Assembly: GCF_032197885.1 (NCBI RefSeq)
Contig: NZ_CP134159.1
Span: 496,001 to 560,000, forward strand
Reading direction: 5' to 3'
Source of the DNA: Levilactobacillus namurensis
GTDB taxonomy: Bacteria > Bacillota > Bacilli > Lactobacillales > Lactobacillaceae
Length of the DNA: 64,000 nt
The notes under the pieces are model-generated. The model ran no database searches. It saw only the letters and a list, made by a program, of their open reading frames with translations, and was not told the DNA's origin. The translations under genes were made by a program, and so were the position numbers. The first letter of the stretch is position 1. Each line of letters opens with the position of its first letter. Below are positions 17,158-25,971 of the stretch, piece after piece.

Positions 17158-17758
17158 GGAGCGAAAGAAAAAGAAGCTTAAGCCTAAGATCATTTTCTTG
17201 GTTGAAGGAAAATCGGAAAAAGTGTTTTTTGAAATGTTGGCGCAAAGGTATAAGTTGACCGCTTCTAAAGTGGTGAAAATCTTAGATGGTACGGGCCATG
17301 ACTTTATGGATAAAGCCAAGAGTAAATTAAACGATCCCAAGTTAAAAGCCGATAATAAAACACAGGTTTTCGTGATCTTTGATAATGACAATCAGCTTTC
17401 TGACGTAGAGGCAAAGGGGAAAATTAATGTCAATGATTTGCATAGGAAAGCACAGAAATTGGGGAAAGTAGAGAGTTGTGACTTAGTTGTCTCTAACGTT
17501 TGTTTTGAGGTGTGGCTGCTGGCTCACTTTCAGAAGATGACGCCCGGCCTCAAAGAAAAACGATGGTTAAACCAAAAGCTCGGGCAGTATTTAGGCGAAG
17601 AATACACTAAAGGGGATAGCGCGCAGATAGAAAAAATATTAGACGATGATAAAGTCTTTACAGCAATTAAAAACACTGAGGAAATCAGCTCAATTAATTG
17701 TGCAAGCCAATCAACGAATATTGGGGTTATTGTGAAGCGCGTCATAGAAGAGGAGTAA
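17150..17758 (+). CDS. RloB / AbiLii-like TOPRIM-type effector
   Basis: 202 residues. The basic N-terminus (SRERKKKKLKPK) leads into FLVEGKSEKVFFEML, whose Glu is the first TOPRIM-like acid, and then VFVIFDNDNQ supplies the second acidic cluster. CFEVWLLAHFQ matches the conserved FE-WLL-HF block of RloB. Such proteins are the proposed nuclease or toxin partner of the AAA ATPase encoded just upstream, with which it shares eight bases of overlap. A terminator follows at 17767. AT-rich composition marks it as part of the same acquired cassette. Family assignment is good; activity and trigger are inferred. Confidence 0.78.
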   Translation: MSRERKKKKLKPKIIFLVEGKSEKVFFEMLAQRYKLTASKVVKILDGTGHDFMDKAKSKLNDPKLKADNKTQVFVIFDNDNQLSDVEAKGKINVNDLHRKAQKLGKVESCDLVVSNVCFEVWLLAHFQKMTPGLKEKRWLNQKLGQYLGEEYTKGDSAQIEKILDDDKVFTAIKNTEEISSINCASQSTNIGVIVKRVIEEE

Positions 17759-17766
17759 CAACAAGT

Positions 17767-17799
17767 ACGTCGTGCTAAAGAGCATGACGTTTTTATTTT
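17767..17799 (+). terminator. Terminator of the RloAB-like pair
   Basis: ACGTCGTGCT - AAAG - AGCATGACGT (one G-A mismatch) followed by TTTTATTTT. Confidence 0.85.
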
Positions 17800-17891
17800 C
17801 CCCAAAACCGGTGAAGGACTATCAGAATGGAAGGCTGTGATCGTTAGTCGCCAAGGCACTGACCAGTGCAACAGTCTAGTCCTAGATTGAT

Positions 17892-17909
17892 AGTTGAATA
17901 AAGTTCATG
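17892..17909. promoter_or_regulatory. Probable LysR box (copy 2)
   Basis: Identical to 15549-15566 over 18 bases, with weaker similarity continuing about 40 bases. It lies about 125 bases upstream of the aminotransferase start, a normal place for LysR-type activation. Confidence 0.6.
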
Positions 17910-18034
17910 CAAAAATAAGATACGTGAATTGTACTTTTGGATGGAAGTATTCTATCATGATTGGTGACAGGATGATCGTCCACAAGGATGGTTAGGTCAG
18001 CGTGTGACCCGACCCAGAAAGGTGTGTCTTCTCA

Positions 18035-19246
18035 ATGAAAGAATTATTAGCGCAACGGGTGAACCCGGATGTCTCTTCAGCGTTAGCGGGGTTGTTTCCT
18101 AAGGACCCGGATCCTTCGGCGGTGACTTTTGCGGCCGGGAGTCCGAACGAGCAGTTGTTCCCGGTCAAGGCCGTTCAGGCAGCCTTCAACACGGCCATTG
18201 AGACCCAGGGCGCTCACCTCTTTCAGTACCAGTCGTCACAGGGGAACCTGGCGTTACGTCAGAAGTTAGTGGCGCGCATCGCGAAGTGGGGCCAGGTGAC
18301 CACTAAGGCGGAGAACATCGTCTTGACGGTCGGTGGTCAACAGGGAATCGAGCTGGTGGCCAAGGCGTTGCTGGACCCGGGGGATGATATCGCCGTGGAA
18401 GTGCCGACCTACATCGGGGCGTTGGCGGCCTTTGACCTCTATCAGCCGCACTACCACGCGGTTCCGCTGCAAGCGGACGGCCTGGACTTGGACGCCCTGG
18501 AGGCGACTTTGAAACGCTACCCGAAGACCAAGCTCCTCTACACGGTCCCGGATTACCATAACCCGACTGGTATCACCATGAGTGTGGCCAAGCGTCAACA
18601 GCTGGTCGCCCTGGCGAACCGGTATAACGTCGTAATCTTAGAGGATACGCCGTACCGGGACTTGGGCTACGAAAACGCGCCGTTACCGGCAATCAAGAGC
18701 TTCGATACGGAAGGGCGGGTCATCTTCCTGTCCAGTTTCTCGAAAATCCTGATGCCCGCCTTGCGGACCGGGTGGCTGGTGGCCGACGGTGATATCTTGC
18801 AGGCCATCTTGAAGGTCCGGTTGGCCAGTGACCTGGAAGCTACCGGGGTGACCCACGCGGCGATCAACGCCTACATGGACGCCAACGACATCGACCAGCA
18901 CATTGCCCACATGACGACCCACTACAAGCAACAGCGGGACGCCATGTTGCGCGGGCTGGCGGCGTACTTCCCGGATGAGGCGACCTACACCAAGCCGGCC
19001 GGGGGCTTCTTCGATTGGGTCACCTTACCACAGGGCATCGATGCGGATCAGTTGATGTATGACGTCATCAGCCCGCAAGCCCACGTGACCTACGTGCCGG
19101 CGACGAACTTCTACCCGAACCGCGACGTGCACAACGCGTTGCGCTTGAGCTTTAGTGGCTTGGCGCCGCAGACCATCGATAGCGGGATGCATCGGCTGGG
19201 GGACCAGCTGAAGGCTGCCATTCACGCGGCGAGTCCCGTGATTTAA
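18035..19246 (+). CDS. PLP-dependent aminotransferase (class I/II, 2-aminoadipate or aromatic type)
   Basis: 403 residues, fold type I. FAAGSPNEQLFP, LTVGGQQGIELVAKAL, YTVPDYHNPTGITMS and the PLP lysine in FLSSFSKILMPALRTGWLVA are all present, and the C-terminal LRLSFSG holds the carboxylate-binding Arg. It resembles the stand-alone aminotransferase domains related to MocR regulators (LysN/AraT type), acting on amino acids and 2-oxo acids; the specific substrate is not determined. A copy of the LysR box lies upstream, so the LysR protein at 14.6 kb is the likely regulator even though the RloAB cassette now separates them. Ribosome binding site AGAAAGG upstream; a terminator follows. Confidence 0.88.
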   Translation: MKELLAQRVNPDVSSALAGLFPKDPDPSAVTFAAGSPNEQLFPVKAVQAAFNTAIETQGAHLFQYQSSQGNLALRQKLVARIAKWGQVTTKAENIVLTVGGQQGIELVAKALLDPGDDIAVEVPTYIGALAAFDLYQPHYHAVPLQADGLDLDALEATLKRYPKTKLLYTVPDYHNPTGITMSVAKRQQLVALANRYNVVILEDTPYRDLGYENAPLPAIKSFDTEGRVIFLSSFSKILMPALRTGWLVADGDILQAILKVRLASDLEATGVTHAAINAYMDANDIDQHIAHMTTHYKQQRDAMLRGLAAYFPDEATYTKPAGGFFDWVTLPQGIDADQLMYDVISPQAHVTYVPATNFYPNRDVHNALRLSFSGLAPQTIDSGMHRLGDQLKAAIHAASPVI

Positions 19247-19263
19247 CTTAAAAATGCTAAACG

Positions 19264-19298
19264 AAAAGCCAGTGACCACAACAGTCGCTGGCTTTTTA
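19264..19298 (+). terminator. Terminator of the aminotransferase gene
   Basis: AAAAGCCAGTGAC pairs with GTCGCTGGCTTTTT across a seven-base loop; one A-C mismatch. It may also serve the convergent surface-protein gene. Confidence 0.85.
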
Positions 19299-19309
19299 AC
19301 GTATACTTT

Positions 19310-21043
19310 TTACTTCAAGACGGGGGAAACGAAGCGCTTGTTCCCGGTCAAATACTGACCGTTGGTGAGTTGGTAACGGGTAGTCATCCCGTGGTGGACC
19401 AACTTTTTGACTTTGACCGTGGTGCCAGGCTTCAAGAACTTTCGCCGGTTCTTTTGCGTGAAGCTGGTTTTCCGATATAGGTAAGCGTCTTTAGGGTTGG
19501 TCACCGTCAGCTTAGTGGAAGGGATGCCTTGCCAGTAGAGATTGGCAACGAACCGTGGTTGGGCCGTGATGTAGGTGCCGTTGGCCAACTGGTACCGCAG
19601 AAGCCCCTGATTAGACCGCGCCGTGCCGACTACGGTCAAAGTTTGAGCCTTGACCCGGGGCCGCTTAACGTAGTGCTTGACCCGTTGACTAGTTTTAAAG
19701 GTCGGGTGCCGGTAAGCGTAGAGGCTGTGCTTGACGTAGAGCTTGAACGGCTTAAAGGTCGCTTGATTAGCGTTAGAACTTGGCGTTGCCGTCGAACTCT
19801 GGGAACTCGATGAATTGGTAGTTGTCGCGGAAGACGTCGGCGTAGTTGGACGGTTGACGGGTGCGGGAGTACTACTCGAAGTAGTGGCGCTACTGGTGCT
19901 ACTGGTGCTGGTTACACTGCTAGTCGTGCTGGAGCTGGTACTAGTAGTGGCACTGCTGGTGGCGGAACTTTCGCTAGAAGTACTTACACTGGCGCTACTG
20001 TCACTACTCGATGAAGAGGATGCCGGTGGTGTGACTGGGTCCTTCTGGTAAGTGAAGGTCAGTTCTTGTTTAGCGGCGGTAAACGTTGGTGTCAAAGCGG
20101 CCTGATCCGGCGTGTAACCGTCAATTACGGGGGCCGTGATGGTGGTCGACGAATCCACGGGTCCGTGGTAGAGTTGGTCAGCCTGAGCTGTCTTACCATC
20201 CGCGTATTGGTAGTGCACTAAGACTACGCTGTCATCTTTGGGGATGATTGTGTAAGTATGAGTAGCTTGCCCGTCTAGCGGAACCGGAAGAACTTCGTTG
20301 AAAGGCACACCAAAATCTTCCGTAAAGTTTTCAGAAATCAAGCTAACGGGATCGCCAGTAGCGTCGACGATTTTAGCGGTCGTCGGGTCGAACGGCACCC
20401 GACTGGCGCCCACCACGAAGTTCGCGTGGGTGTTGGCAAGTCCCATCAAGCGAAATTGTTTCGTAGTCGGCGTTGGTGTGGTCTCATCGTGGAAGATGGC
20501 CGTCGTTGCGCCAGTACACTTTTCAGCTTGCATGTAGTAGTTGAGCGTCTGGTGGTCGACGGACCACTGGGGATGACTCGCGAGGAACACCTTCTGGTTA
20601 GCAGCCGTGACCACGTAACCCTGGAACTGGTCAGTGAGGGTCTGAAAACGTTCGCGGAGGGATTGCACGTATTCGGGAATCGGTTTTGCGGTAGGATCCG
20701 CTCGAAGAGAGAGCACGTAGATGTCGTCGAAGGTGAAGTCGTTGTTGCCTAAGTCGTTGGCGTAGGTAAAGTCGATGGAATAGGTGGCCAAATCCGAATG
20801 CTGGAAAGCGGGATTATCCAGGACACTGGAAAAGGGGGTGTCTAGGGTAATGATTCCCTTTGAATTGGGATCCGTCAGTAGGGCGGTGGCGGGTTTGCCG
20901 GCTTTCGCGGCGGCGACACTTACGGGAGCGTAAAGATTCACCGTCGTTGAGGCGTGAACTGGTGTGGGGGCCAGAAAACTCAGTCCGATAGCCAGGAGGA
21001 ACCCTAGCGAGAATGTCCAAAACGTCCGGTAAAATCTTCTCAT
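19310..21043 (-). CDS. Secreted MucBP-domain protein with Ser/Thr linker and C-terminal DUF5776 repeats
   Basis: 577 residues. A signal peptide (FWTFSLGFLLAIGLSFLAPTPVHA) is followed by a novel N-terminal domain (about 35-270), one MucBP-type repeat (VLVHYQYADGKTAQADQL ... TFTYQKD, about 275-340), a long Ser/Thr-rich linker (about 345-430) and two DUF5776-like repeats (YAYRHPTFKTSQRVKHYVK ... RYQLANGTYITAQPRFV and YLYRKTSFTQKNRRKFLKPG ... YLTGNKRFV). There is no LPXTG; the basic C-terminal repeats probably attach it non-covalently to the wall. Inferred role: adhesion to mucus or matrix. The ribosome binding site AGGAAG precedes the ATG. Confidence 0.85.
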   Translation of the reverse strand: MRRFYRTFWTFSLGFLLAIGLSFLAPTPVHASTTVNLYAPVSVAAAKAGKPATALLTDPNSKGIITLDTPFSSVLDNPAFQHSDLATYSIDFTYANDLGNNDFTFDDIYVLSLRADPTAKPIPEYVQSLRERFQTLTDQFQGYVVTAANQKVFLASHPQWSVDHQTLNYYMQAEKCTGATTAIFHDETTPTPTTKQFRLMGLANTHANFVVGASRVPFDPTTAKIVDATGDPVSLISENFTEDFGVPFNEVLPVPLDGQATHTYTIIPKDDSVVLVHYQYADGKTAQADQLYHGPVDSSTTITAPVIDGYTPDQAALTPTFTAAKQELTFTYQKDPVTPPASSSSSSDSSASVSTSSESSATSSATTSTSSSTTSSVTSTSSTSSATTSSSTPAPVNRPTTPTSSATTTNSSSSQSSTATPSSNANQATFKPFKLYVKHSLYAYRHPTFKTSQRVKHYVKRPRVKAQTLTVVGTARSNQGLLRYQLANGTYITAQPRFVANLYWQGIPSTKLTVTNPKDAYLYRKTSFTQKNRRKFLKPGTTVKVKKLVHHGMTTRYQLTNGQYLTGNKRFVSPVLK

Positions 21044-21048
21044 GTTTG

Positions 21049-21508
21049 TCAGTTCTTCCTATAAAATAGTTTCTAGACAAGTCAAGTCTAACCCCAATCG
21101 TGTTGAATATAAACTATTTGATAAACCGATTACAAAACCGATGATATCGGCGTTTAGGTTCTGTTACCTGAAACGAACCTAGAAAAGGGCCGTTAAGCCG
21201 GCTGGTAGCGACCTACCGACCCCCCTGGTCCGCTAGTTTAGTGGGGATGGGGTGACTAACGGCTGGTGTCCGGCCGGAAAATCAGATGCCCGGTTTAGCG
21301 GACGCTACGCTTAAACTGGGGGATTAAGGCTAAGCTCAAGGTAATAGTAGAAAAGGGTAAAGGGGTCAGAAAGTGGGTTCTGACAAGGGATGGTGAGGAC
21401 TTGACAGCGAAACGGGTAAGCTTAAAGAATTTTAAGATAACCTCGAAATCGCGAATGAAGTCGGTGGCTTAAATGACAAATGAAATACTTTAATATCCCC
21501 TTATAATA
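21049..21508. other. Intergenic region, short hairpins only
   Basis: No gene is recognised. Small hairpins include TAGGTTC/GAACCTA near 21155-21181 and GGTAG/CTACC near 21208. The promoter of the surface-protein gene should lie at its left edge. Confidence 0.4.
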
Positions 21509-21566
21509 GGAAAAAGCCCACCCGGTATGCGTAGTCGATGGGACGACCAACGCATACCGGGTGGGC
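21509..21566 (-). terminator. Terminator of the small minus-strand gene
   Basis: Perfect 16-bp stem GCCCACCCGGTATGCG (21516-21531) with its complement at 21551-21566; on the minus strand it runs into TTTTT. Confidence 0.9.
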
Positions 21567-21614
21567 AGTTGGTGGGTTGAGCTCTCAGTCCAACGTCACT
21601 GACAGATCAGGCCA

Positions 21615-21848
21615 TCAACGGAAGAGAATCTGGTACTTCTGGGTACCATCGATACTGCGGACGGTCTCTTCTAAGCCGTCGGTCAGCGCGCCTTCGTGCC
21701 AGAAGCTAGGGTGAGCGTGGCCCGTGAACGTGAAGGTATACCGGTCGGCGCCATCGGTTTCGGGTTGAACGGACAGGTAGCCGCGATCTTGATCAGACAA
21801 CTGAACAACTTGATTTTGCTTCTTAGGATCAACGTAAATGGTTAACAT
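21615..21848 (-). CDS. Small hypothetical protein, 77 aa
   Basis: Not recognised. The sequence starts LTIYVDPKKQNQVVQLSD and continues with alternating hydrophobic residues (GYLSVQPE, RYTFTFTGHAH, TVRSI, KYQILFR), suggesting a small beta-rich cytoplasmic protein without signal peptide. The ATG at 21848 is preceded by GGAGGT at eight bases; the longer GTG start at 21857 would overlap this ribosome binding site. It has its own terminator at 21509, which supports it being a real gene. Confidence 0.65.
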   Translation of the reverse strand: MLTIYVDPKKQNQVVQLSDQDRGYLSVQPETDGADRYTFTFTGHAHPSFWHEGALTDGLEETVRSIDGTQKYQILFR

Positions 21849-21954
21849 ATCCCGCACCTCCAGTGATTAGTATAGGTGGATGCAAGCAAAGTTACAATGA
21901 ATTGGTGTTTAAGATTAGGGATACCTCAACTAATTAACCAATTAAAAATGGGCA

Positions 21955-21987
21955 AACTAAAAGGCCGGCGAGATCATTTCGCCGGCC
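21955..21987 (-). terminator. Minus-strand terminator without an obvious gene
   Basis: GGCCGGCGA (21963-21971) pairs with TCGCCGGCC (21979-21987); on the minus strand it is followed by TTTTAG. A short minus-strand transcript from about 22.08 kb would end here. Confidence 0.7.
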
Positions 21988-22283
21988 AATCCTGAAGGTT
22001 AATCGTTTCCGTTCTCCGCGGAAGCGATGACCTTAAGGCTATTTCCTGTAGCCAAAAAGCATCACCCCCTTTCATAAGATATGGTTAGTCTAGCAGTGAA
22101 TAGAATGAAGAACAAGTAAAGAGACTCTTTTTAAAGCGGAGGTTAGTGAATATGAAGGTTAGACATAACTTAGCCTTAAGATTATTGGTTTCTTAAATAA
22201 GCATCGTAAACAGGCTGAATATAACAGGTTTGTTACAAGACGACTGTTTTTATTTCAATCGAGCTACAATACAAGCGTATTCC
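21988..22283. other. Region with a possible minus-strand micro-ORF or toxin remnant
   Basis: On the minus strand GAAAGGGGGTGATG is a strong ribosome binding site leading into a region ending in GGAAACGATTAA. The readable peptides are only 7 (from ATG) or 18 codons (from a TTG, ending GNSLKVIASAENGND). It resembles the ends of holin-like type I toxin genes with the middle missing. Otherwise no gene is seen. Confidence 0.3.
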
Positions 22284-22312
22284 TTGTCTAATTGCGTAGA
22301 ACTAGCTATAAT
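22284..22312 (+). promoter_or_regulatory. S-layer gene 1, upstream promoter P1
   Basis: TTGTCT (22284-22289), a 17-base spacer, and TATAAT (22307-22312). Confidence 0.8.
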
Positions 22313-22367
22313 TTATCTGTAGTTGAGTAGTGGTAAACGTTTATCAGTTTGGTTGGGAATATAAATC

Positions 22368-22396
22368 TTAACAAATTTTCTGATTTAATGTATACT
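22368..22396 (+). promoter_or_regulatory. S-layer gene 1, downstream promoter P2
   Basis: TTAACA (22368-22373), a 17-base spacer, and TATACT (22391-22396). Two tandem promoters match the arrangement described for L. brevis slpA. Confidence 0.75.
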
Positions 22397-22444
22397 ATTA
22401 CTGCTTGATAGATTACATACAATATGTTTGGAGGAAAATAGATT

Positions 22445-23887
22445 ATGCAATCAAGTTTAAAGAAATCTCTTTACTTGGGTCTTGCTGCATTGAGTTTTGG
22501 TGCCGTTGCTACGGTTTCCACGACTGCTTCAGCTAAGTCCTACGCTACTGCTGGTGCTTACAGCAAGCTGACTATTGACGCTACTAAGCGTAACGTAGAA
22601 GCTACTGGTACTAACGCACTTTACACTAAGCCTGGTACTGTTAAGGGTGCTAAGGTAGTTGCTTCTAAGGCAACGATGGCTAAGTTAGCTTCTTCTAAGA
22701 AGTCTGCTGACTACTTCCGTGCTTACGGTGTTAAGACCACTAACCGTGGTTCTATCTACTACCGTGTTGTAACGATGGACCAAAAGTACCGTGGTTATGT
22801 TTACGGTGGTAAGGTTGCCGACACCTTTGGTGGTGGTATCAAGGCTGCTGAAACGACTACTGCCAACACGACTGACAGCATGATTGGTAAGACTGTTACT
22901 TTCACTAACCCTGGTACTGCAAATGTTACCTGGACTGCGCCTAAGTACACTCAATACAAGTCTGGTGCTGCTAAAGTTGTTAAGAACACCACTCCTTTCG
23001 CCGGTGACACTTTAAAGGTTACTAAGGCTGAAACTAAGACTCGTGAAGGCTCATTATACTACTACGTTGAAGACCAACAAAACCCTACGGTTAATGGTTG
23101 GATCTACAGCAAGGCCGTTACGACTGATGCTTCCGCTGTTTACAACCAAGCAACTGATGTTAAGGTAAACTTTGTTGCTACTGATGGTACGACTGTAAAG
23201 TCCACTACTTTAGCTAAGTTGACTGCAAACAACGCTGACAACACTGCTGTTGGTACTGCTAAGGCAAATGCTAAGGGTACTGCTGTTGGTTTTGACGCTC
23301 AAGCTAAGGCAACTAATGACTGGGCTACTCCTTTATTGAAGGGTACTGGTTATGACTACAACGCAGCTACTGCATCTAACACTGCTGCATTGTTAAGTGC
23401 TAAGACTGGCGACACTATCAACTTGACGGTTACTAAGGGTGCACAAGCTGTTCAAAGCATTGCTGCATACTACCAAGATGGTGTTAACAACCCAGTTAAG
23501 TTGAGCTCTGTTGCTGCAACTTCTGACGCTAACTTGGTTTACTAAGTAACGTTCCCAACGTTAACTGCTGCCTTCTCTGGCGCTAATGGTGTTAACTACA
23601 CCGCTGCTGACGTTCAAAACTTCTTGACTACTAACAAGGCCAACACTTTGAACTCTGTAGATTACGCTAAGGATGCTGATGGTAACATTGTTAAGGCTGA
23701 CGCCGATAACGCTGTTAAGGAAAACGGTAAGGTTGTTGTATACCACACTGTTTACACGTTAACTTCTGGTGTTGCTGGCACTTACACTACTAATGGTACT
23801 GCATCTGCCTTCTACAACACTGCTAAGGAAGTTAAGGGTAGCGCATCTACTACCACTAACACTGGTAATGTCAGTGTCTTCGGTTAA
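22445..23887 (+). pseudogene. S-layer protein gene (slpA-like) interrupted by an in-frame TAA
   Basis: The frame opens at 22445 after TTTGGAGGAAAATA and would give 480 residues, but TAA at 23543-23545 stops it after 366 residues. The same frame continues without another stop to 23887 (VTFPTLTAAFSG and onward). The product has the Levilactobacillus Slp signal peptide ([18 protein letters not shown] ... TTASA) and the N-terminal wall-anchoring repeats ([33 protein letters not shown], then [13 protein letters not shown]). Codon use is extremely biased (GCT, ACT, GGT, AAG, CAA), the mark of a very highly expressed gene, so the stop looks recent: CAA to TAA is one C-to-T change. A truncated secreted form retaining the anchor could still be made. 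A sequencing error or strain variant cannot be excluded. Confidence 0.88.
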
Positions 23888-23911
23888 TATTTAAATATTA
23901 ATTGATCATGA

Positions 23912-23940
23912 AAAAGTCCGAATTTATTCGGGATTTTTTT
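23912..23940 (+). terminator. Terminator of S-layer gene 1
   Basis: TCCGAAT pairs with ATTCGGG around a two-base loop, extended by AAA/TTT and followed by seven T; it lies after the end of the full 480-codon frame, not after the internal stop. Confidence 0.85.
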
Positions 23941-24177
23941 GTTGCAAAGGTACATAACAGTTCTTTGCTAACTGGTACTGATAAGGATTAGAGTATGGAT
24001 CTAGTCCAATTATAGATTGGATTTCTTGCTTAAAAGTCTGGATCTTAAATTCTGATCGATTAAAAACGATTTGAATTAATTACAATTTTTAAATGTGTTT
24101 AAATATGCTAACGCTTTTGCAGATTATCTGCTAAACTAAGATTTGTTACGTAAATCATTACCAGAGGAGAGTACATC

Positions 24178-25554
24178 ATGCAATCACGTTTAACTAAGAC
24201 ATTGTACCTTGGTTTAGCTGCATTAAGTTTGGGTGCCGTTACGGCGGTTTCTACAACTGCTAACGCTGCTTCTAAGGCTAAGGTTACTTCTACCAAGAAA
24301 TTAAGTTCAGCACCAGAAACTCGTAATGTTGTTGCGACGGGTAAGAATGCACTTTACACGAAGCCAGGGACGGTCAAGGGTGCCAAAGTTGTTGCTTCAA
24401 AAGCCAAGATGGCCAAGTTAGCTAATTCCAAGAAGTCTGCAGACTATTTCCGGGCTTATTCCATTGCAACGACGAACAAGGGATCTGTTTACTACAAGGT
24501 CGTTACTATGAATGGTAAATACCGGGGCTACGTTTACGGTGGTAAGAGTGCTGACGCATTTGCAAAGGGTATCGTTTCTGCAGAAACGACTAAATCAGCG
24601 GCATTACCATCACGTACTGCTGGCTTTAAGCTAACGGATGTTAAGAAGAACACTTTATGGAATGCACCTAAGTACACGCAATACAAGGCTAAGAAGGTTA
24701 GCATGTATGGTGTGAAGGATACGGATACTTTTACGGTTTCTAAAGCTGCTACCAAGACCCGTGAAGGCTCTTTATACTACTACGTGACTGACGCGCAACG
24801 TCCGTCTGTTTCTGGCTGGATTTACGTCGGTAACGGGTATCAGGATGCAACTACGGTAACTTTGGGTGGACTGACTTTAGGAACTGCTGAAGCGGCTGCT
24901 ACGAACGATAACAGCGTTAAGATTGTTTATCGTGATGCTGCGGGTCAAACGGTAGGTAATGCTACTTGGATCACCGCTGCTGCTAAGACTAAGGCCGGAG
25001 ATAAGGTTAATGATGCTAAGAACGTTGCAGGTGTTAGTCTGTCTGACTTCATTGCCAACTCCAAGCCAGCAAATTACAAGTTGAATGCTACGGTTGATAC
25101 AGCCAATGCTACTTACGGCAACACCGTTTATGTTGACGTGGTAGCCGCTGCAACGTCTAAGATTCAGATGGTTATTGATAACGTTGATGCCAAGGCAGGG
25201 ACGGTTACAAATCCACTTGGCGTTAATGATGTATTATCTGCCAGTGATTTATCAGCAACGTTAAGCACGGCTGGAATTAACGCTTTGACGGGGACGCAAG
25301 GCCAAGCCTTCTCAACCACTGATCTTAATGCTGTAAAGACGGCCTTGGGTGCTAATAATGCGGTTAAGGGTGCTAAGGTGTACCATGATGCTAATGGCAA
25401 GTCTTACTACTATGAGTTCACTTTTGAACCTGAAAACTTCAATAGTGACAACCGAACTAAGAATTACGGCGACACGTTGAAAGCTAGCTTTAAGGCAACG
25501 TTAGTTGAAGGTAAGCTGGGGACGACTACCTCAAATAGTAACTGGATTGCCTAG
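24178..25554 (+). CDS. S-layer protein, second copy (SlpB/SlpD-like)
   Basis: 458 residues, intact. Signal peptide [29 protein letters not shown], then the same anchor repeats as the upstream copy ([61 protein letters not shown]). From about residue 230 the assembly half diverges fully from copy 1 (SVKIVYRDAAGQTVGN, NYKLNATVDTANATYGNTVYVDV). Length and layout match L. brevis S-layer proteins of 435-480 residues. Codon bias is weaker than in copy 1 (more GCA, ACG, GCG), suggesting it was not the dominant layer protein. Ribosome binding site AGAGGAGAG. With copy 1 truncated, this may now supply the layer. Confidence 0.93.
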   Translation: MQSRLTKTLYLGLAALSLGAVTAVSTTANAASKAKVTSTKKLSSAPETRNVVATGKNALYTKPGTVKGAKVVASKAKMAKLANSKKSADYFRAYSIATTNKGSVYYKVVTMNGKYRGYVYGGKSADAFAKGIVSAETTKSAALPSRTAGFKLTDVKKNTLWNAPKYTQYKAKKVSMYGVKDTDTFTVSKAATKTREGSLYYYVTDAQRPSVSGWIYVGNGYQDATTVTLGGLTLGTAEAAATNDNSVKIVYRDAAGQTVGNATWITAAAKTKAGDKVNDAKNVAGVSLSDFIANSKPANYKLNATVDTANATYGNTVYVDVVAAATSKIQMVIDNVDAKAGTVTNPLGVNDVLSASDLSATLSTAGINALTGTQGQAFSTTDLNAVKTALGANNAVKGAKVYHDANGKSYYYEFTFEPENFNSDNRTKNYGDTLKASFKATLVEGKLGTTTSNSNWIA

Positions 25555-25578
25555 TTAATTATTTTTATAGTGTAAATG

Positions 25579-25614
25579 AATGGCATGCTGGCTTTGACTG
25601 GCATGTCATTTTGT
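25579..25614 (+). terminator. Terminator of S-layer gene 2
   Basis: AATGGCATGC pairs with GCATGTCATT (one G-T pair) followed by TTGTTTT. Confidence 0.75.
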
Positions 25615-25971
25615 TTTGGAAAATTTAGGAGTTGTCTTGAAGATAATAAGTTTCGGTATAATTTGCTTTCTGTTTTCAAAATTGAAGTACATCACTTAAA
25701 CAAAGTTTGAGTAGCGTTCCATATTAGTTGATTATGGGATATTCGGAATAAATTAGTATACATGGTGTGATCAACTTTTAAGTTGCAGATATTAAAAGTG
25801 GTTCTTCATGACCGTTTTATTCCGACCGCTTAAGTAGTATGTTTGAATCTAGTGTTATCTTTGGGTATTCATGAATAGCAATCTAAGCAGGCATCGTACG
25901 AATATACATAAAATTAGAAAATATTTTAATCATGAATGGTATAATTGATTTAATAAAAAGCGAAAGTAAAG
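25615..25971. other. AT-rich intergenic region
   Basis: No gene or strong structure is seen. TATAAT-like sequences near 25939 (GGTATAATTG) could be the promoter of the IS-split membrane gene that follows. Confidence 0.4.

Noticed and set aside
22331..22348. cre site between the two S-layer promoters
   Set aside because: TGGTAAACGTTTATCA is palindromic but three positions deviate from the 14-base consensus; too weak to list.
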